Shown piece by piece: positions 30,173 through 33,175 of a stretch of 33,175 nucleotides of DNA (within the stretch, counting starts at the first letter, position 1; each line of letters starts with the position of its first letter). Origin of the DNA: UMGS1322 sp900550765 (GTDB taxonomy: Bacteria > Bacillota > Clostridia > Christensenellales > QALW01); assembly GCA_958448705.1 (NCBI GenBank), contig CAUDEY010000025.1, positions 1 to 33,175 on the forward strand, given 5' to 3'. Both the position numbers and the translations under genes were made by a program. Under the pieces are notes generated by a model, which ran no database searches, was not told the DNA's origin, and saw nothing but the letters and a program-made list of their open reading frames with translations.

Positions 30173-32521
30173 TTATTCTGTCTCCGGTGGTGTTGTAGCC
30201 GGTGCTTCTGTTTCAGATGGAGCCGTGGGCGGATTGGTTTCCGGCGGATCGGTGGCCTCAGGTGGATCTGTTGGCGGCTCTGTTTCCGGCGGATCGGTCG
30301 CCTCGGGCGGGTCTGTCGGCGGCTCTGTTTCCGGCGGATCCGTGACTTCGGGCGGCTCTGTCGGCGGATCCGTTTCCGGAGAATCGGTCGGATCCGTGGG
30401 TTCTGTCGCTGGCGGCGTAGGTTCGGGCGTCGGTTGTTCAGAAACCGGCGGCTCTGTCTGGGGCGGCGCGGTAGGATCATCGCCTTGCGGCGGCATCGTG
30501 ATAAAGCTGGCAGAAGGCATCGGCGGGGGCGTCCAGGGACCATCCGGCAGAGGCGTAGGTGTAGTGGAATTTTGCATATTTTCATGGATTAGGTCATCAA
30601 TAGCCGGATCGTAGTTCAGTGCAATATCCTGCCAAGTTTGGCCGGAAAGTTGTTGTTTTTGCAGGGTAGAAAGGTTGATGCGGCAGATAGTCTCTCCCGT
30701 GTCAAGCGGAGTGGTATAATACAGCCAGTTGCCCTCTATGGTCAAATTGCGGCAAAGAATATCTGAAGAAAGCTGAAAGGAGCTTTCGCCGTCAAGCATT
30801 TTAAGGTATAGAGAACTTGCATCACTTTCATTGGCGAAGATCATCAGACGGTTATATTGCTGTACCTGATTATAGGCACGGTCGATTATGGTAATCGCTT
30901 CGTCTTCGGTAGTAGCGCCCAGCGGGATCGCATACCCCAGCTTATTGCCGTAATATTTGCGGTATCCCATCATGCCGTCTGCGATAAAAGGGATATCCGC
31001 TCTGAAATCCAATATCTGTGTATTTTCACCTGTGGAGGTATCATACCGGCAGATGCGTTCTGCTTTTATGGAGGCATTTTGTGTATAATAAATGGATCCT
31101 TTGCTGTAAAACGGATCTGCGATTTCACGGTTTAAAAGTAAGGAATACTCACTGCCGTCTTTTTGGATGCGGCATAGGGCGTTGCGCGATGCCGCGTTGC
31201 AGAAATATACCCAATCCCCCGCGCAAAGTACATATTCCTGGCAGTTGATATCTGATAATTTAATCGATTCGCTGCCGTCACAGGCAGTTTTATACAGCTT
31301 GCCGTTATCGCTCAGATTGCTGTAGTACAGCCAGCCATCGGAATGATTTAAGTTTGCTGCAGCCGCTTCCGTAATTGCCGATGCCTGGCTGCCGTCGGGA
31401 CGAGACCGATAGATTCGGCTGCCGTCGCTGACGTTGATATAATACAGCCAGTTGCCTACCAGTGCCGCTACTGCACCGCCCTGTGCGTTATATCCTGTGG
31501 TTTCCACCGCAGTAAAGGCGTCAAACGCATTGGCTTCATAGGGGGTAAGCTGGAACATATCGGATAAAATCAAAGGATCATAATTTCCCATACGGGTATA
31601 TTCAGGTGTGGTAGAAAAATTCTGGTATCGGGTGGCCTGTCCGCTTCGTACTTCAATATGCAGCTGTGTATCGCCGGCGGGTTTTCCTGCACCGCCGCCG
31701 TAGCCTAAAAGCGTGCCGGCCGAAACCCGTCCGCCGGCGCTGTAAAGCACCTGTGCCGGGGAAACGTCCTCTCCGTGCAGCAGCAGGACAGAGATATCGT
31801 GCTGGGCATTATAGAGAATAATCATATGATAGTCGTCACTCTGTCCGGCGTAGATAATTTCTCCGTCGATTGGTGCATAAAAAGGACGTCCTTCCTGCGT
31901 GGTGAAATCAATACCGGTATGATAATAGCCTGCAAATACGCCGGCCGCGGAGGAATATTTGGTTAAAAAGCCTTGGATAACGTATCCGTAGGAGCGGCCG
32001 TAATAAGAAGCATCGGCGGTTTTAAACAGATGTGAGGCCAGCGCTATTGCCCGTGGATCCTCTAAGTTGGGCTGTTCTGCATTATAAAAAACCGGATCGT
32101 CGTATTGGTCGGGATTGCTTTGCCCATAGAGCACCCCAGGAACATATTCAAAATAGGCCGCCCGCTCTACAATACCGTTTTTATCTGTGCAAACGACGGT
32201 AATATTCCGGCAGTCGGTACCGGAGATCACCTGGCCATCAGCAATTTCCGGCCAGCTTTTTGCATTGAATCCTGCTGTAATCTGGGGCATTTCCTGATCT
32301 GCTCCGTAAGCCATATAGCGGTAAGTTCCCGGGTTTTGTGCTTTAAAAAGAATGTCGCCTACGCCGTAGGGAGCTTCGCTGATACCGTAAAGCAGCATAC
32401 CGGACAAGTATTGGATATCCGACGCATTATTTTCCCCGGTATTTTTCTTAAAACGCGCACACCCTGTTAAAAGCGCGGCCGCCGTTAGGATGGCAACAGC
32501 ATAGAACAATTTTCGTTTCAT
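30173..32521 (-). CDS. Lipoprotein with degenerate M23 domain, DUF5050-like repeats and Pro/Glu/Thr tail
   Basis: A 782-residue surface protein. Lipobox LLTGC puts the lipidated Cys at 21. Residues ~195-295 are an M23 (LytM-like) fold: zinc ligands His201 and Asp205 (YHTGIDF) and His288 (QLHIEV) are present, and His249 (LLLHGED) fits one catalytic His. The other catalytic His of the HxH motif is Gln286, so peptidase activity is doubtful. Residues ~345-640 carry DUF5050-type strands (WLYYINVSDGSRIYRSRPDG, WLYYSNLSDNGKLYKTACDG, WVYFCNAASRNALCRIQKDG), likely a propeller. Residues 652-782 are a Pro/Glu/Thr-rich tail with three 15-residue repeats. No sortase motif. ATG 32521 follows CAGGAGAT. A scaffold or peptidoglycan-sensing role is inference. 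Confidence 0.82.
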   Translation of the reverse strand: MKRKLFYAVAILTAAALLTGCARFKKNTGENNASDIQYLSGMLLYGISEAPYGVGDILFKAQNPGTYRYMAYGADQEMPQITAGFNAKSWPEIADGQVISGTDCRNITVVCTDKNGIVERAAYFEYVPGVLYGQSNPDQYDDPVFYNAEQPNLEDPRAIALASHLFKTADASYYGRSYGYVIQGFLTKYSSAAGVFAGYYHTGIDFTTQEGRPFYAPIDGEIIYAGQSDDYHMIILYNAQHDISVLLLHGEDVSPAQVLYSAGGRVSAGTLLGYGGGAGKPAGDTQLHIEVRSGQATRYQNFSTTPEYTRMGNYDPLILSDMFQLTPYEANAFDAFTAVETTGYNAQGGAVAALVGNWLYYINVSDGSRIYRSRPDGSQASAITEAAAANLNHSDGWLYYSNLSDNGKLYKTACDGSESIKLSDINCQEYVLCAGDWVYFCNAASRNALCRIQKDGSEYSLLLNREIADPFYSKGSIYYTQNASIKAERICRYDTSTGENTQILDFRADIPFIADGMMGYRKYYGNKLGYAIPLGATTEDEAITIIDRAYNQVQQYNRLMIFANESDASSLYLKMLDGESSFQLSSDILCRNLTIEGNWLYYTTPLDTGETICRINLSTLQKQQLSGQTWQDIALNYDPAIDDLIHENMQNSTTPTPLPDGPWTPPPMPSASFITMPPQGDDPTAPPQTEPPVSEQPTPEPTPPATEPTDPTDSPETDPPTEPPEVTDPPETEPPTDPPEATDPPETEPPTDPPEATDPPETNPPTAPSETEAPATTPPETE
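30221..30355 (-). repeat. Three tandem 45-bp coding repeats (PPEATDPPETEPPTD)
   Basis: Residues 723-767 of the lipoprotein are three 15-residue units (PPEVTDPPETEPPTD, PPEATDPPETEPPTD, PPEATDPPETNPPTA). At DNA level they are close 45-bp copies, a likely site of copy-number change by slippage. Confidence 0.85.
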
Positions 32522-32575
32522 TCAAAATCTCCTGAAAATATGGCAGAATTCACCGTATTTATTAATGATATCTTT

Positions 32576-32604
32576 ATTATATACTATCTTTGTCCATTTT
32601 ACAA
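32576..32604 (-). promoter_or_regulatory. Promoter of the M23/DUF5050 lipoprotein
   Basis: On the minus strand TTGTAA (32604-32599) and TATAAT (32581-32576), 17-bp spacer, about 55 bases before the ATG at 32521. The remaining 180 bases upstream, to the next terminator, hold nothing I can support. Confidence 0.65.
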
Positions 32605-32783
32605 TAGTTTTTACTGTAAAAAAGACCGTATGCGGCAGCCGGCATTCTGCAGCTGAAATACAGCAAAAGCAAAGCGATTCCTGCATGTGCGGTATAATAG
32701 GTATAAACAGCAGCAGAATATAAACCCATATCTGCAGCATCATAAAAAGAAACGTTTCCTTAAAAAATAGAACTTCATAGGAA

Positions 32784-32831
32784 TAAAAAGATCTCCCTTG
32801 CAAGCAATCTTATTTATTGCTGCAAAGGGAG
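32784..32831 (-). terminator. Terminator of the ABC exporter gene
   Basis: On the minus strand CTCCCTTTGC (32831-32822) pairs with GCAAGGGAG (32801-32793) with one bulged A, with an inner GCAAT/ATTGC helix. ATCTTTTTATT follows, 23 bases after the ABC stop. Confidence 0.8.
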
Positions 32832-32853
32832 AAGGTTTTGCGATGCAGACTGT

Positions 32854-33175
32854 CTATAGGCGATAAAGTGAGGCGTAGACGCCGCCTTTTTGCAGCAGCT
32901 GTTCATGGGTACCTTCTTCGGCGATCCCTTCTTCGGTAAGTACCAGGATTCGGTCGGCATTGCGCACGGTTGTCAGCCGGTGGGCGATGGTTAGTGTGGT
33001 GCGACCTTTGGACAGTTCCTCCAGAGATTGCTGTACCAACTGCTCACTTTCATTATCCAGCGCGCTGGTTGCTTCATCTAAAATCAAAATTTCCGGATTC
33101 TTCAAAAACAGCCGCGCAATGCTGATGCGCTGACGCTGTCCACCGGAAAGCATGATCCCGCGCGTACCGACGATG
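32854..33175 (-). CDS. ABC exporter, C-terminal part of nucleotide-binding domain (partial)
   Basis: The gene enters from the right edge and ends at 32854. The visible 107 residues start IVGTRGIMLSGGQRQRISIA (signature LSGGQ), then Walker B EILILDEATSALDNESE and the switch His in TLTIAHRLTTVRNADRI, with the D-loop SALD. The ending EEGTHEQLLQKGGVYASLYR is typical of fused permease-ATPase half-exporters (MsbA/LmrA/YheI-like). The permease part and start lie outside the window. A terminator follows directly. Confidence 0.92.
   Translation of the reverse strand, partial: IVGTRGIMLSGGQRQRISIARLFLKNPEILILDEATSALDNESEQLVQQSLEELSKGRTTLTIAHRLTTVRNADRILVLTEEGIAEEGTHEQLLQKGGVYASLYRL

Noticed and set aside
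30221..30355. Regular 45-bp repeats that might suggest a CRISPR-like array
   Set aside because: They are contiguous coding repeats in frame, without spacers and without cas genes.
30225..30614. Plus-strand Gly/Ser/Val-rich repetitive frame
   Set aside because: It is the antisense of the Pro/Glu/Thr repeat tail of the lipoprotein and has no start signals of its own.
32522..32803. 93-codon minus-strand frame with a hydrophobic segment
   Set aside because: It overlaps the ABC terminator at its start and the lipoprotein promoter and Shine-Dalgarno at its end, and it lacks its own ribosome binding site.

Overview
The window reads as chromosomal DNA of an anaerobic Clostridia-type member of the Bacillota. 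The evidence is a type III glutamine synthetase, ECF-transporter S components for riboflavin and folate behind FMN and tetrahydrofolate riboswitches, strong AGGAGG-type ribosome binding sites, sigma-A-like promoters with textbook -35/-10 boxes, and many hairpin-plus-U-tract terminators. I see no rRNA, tRNA, CRISPR array or insertion sequence. Species cannot be told from the sequence alone.

Layout. 1-3880: the tail of an unknown gene, a monocistronic GH99/GH71-like hydrolase-fold protein with a very good promoter, and a two-gene ABC-2 efflux-type transporter. 3936-8174: CTP synthase (pyrG, minus) and type III glutamine synthetase (glnN, plus) share a 392-base divergent region. Both have a well-formed promoter, and both have a hairpin with a T-tract in the leader, so both nitrogen/nucleotide genes look attenuated. 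8486-9700: a TspO-like membrane protein and an SGNH hydrolase. 9932-13003: a metal-efflux operon made of an ArsR/SmtB repressor, a free-standing HMA metal-binding protein, a Zn/Cd/Pb P-type ATPase and a Nim-like PPOX protein. 13100-15247 (minus): a PIG-V-like GT-C mannosyltransferase and a polytopic partner of unknown function. 15358-15603: a small cysteine-rich ORF with its own terminator. 15736-16827 (minus): an uncharacterised propeller-like protein.

17122-22046: gyrB-gyrA and a translationally coupled small membrane protein. 22168-23001: a signal-less GH25 lysozyme preceded by LexA-like dyads. 23409-26968: a MerR regulator divergent from an ABC transporter, an acetyltransferase and a DUF4097-like lipoprotein. 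The divergent promoter has the 19-bp spacer and central dyad typical of MerR activation. 27043-27874 (minus): ribU under an FMN riboswitch with a terminator. 27882-28970 (minus): ychF. 29052-30106: folT under an unusually large THF riboswitch whose downstream sequence can sequester the ribosome binding site. 30173-32521 (minus): a large lipoprotein with a degenerate M23 domain, DUF5050-like repeats and a Pro/Glu/Thr tail of 45-bp repeats. 32854-33175 (minus): the end of an ABC exporter.

The region is mostly housekeeping genes interleaved with small stress and efflux modules. The points most worth a second look are the regulatory RNAs (expanded THF riboswitch, pyrG and glnN leaders), the Cys-rich peptide gene, the PIG-V-like pair, the degenerate-M23 lipoprotein and the LexA-like dyads before the lysozyme.
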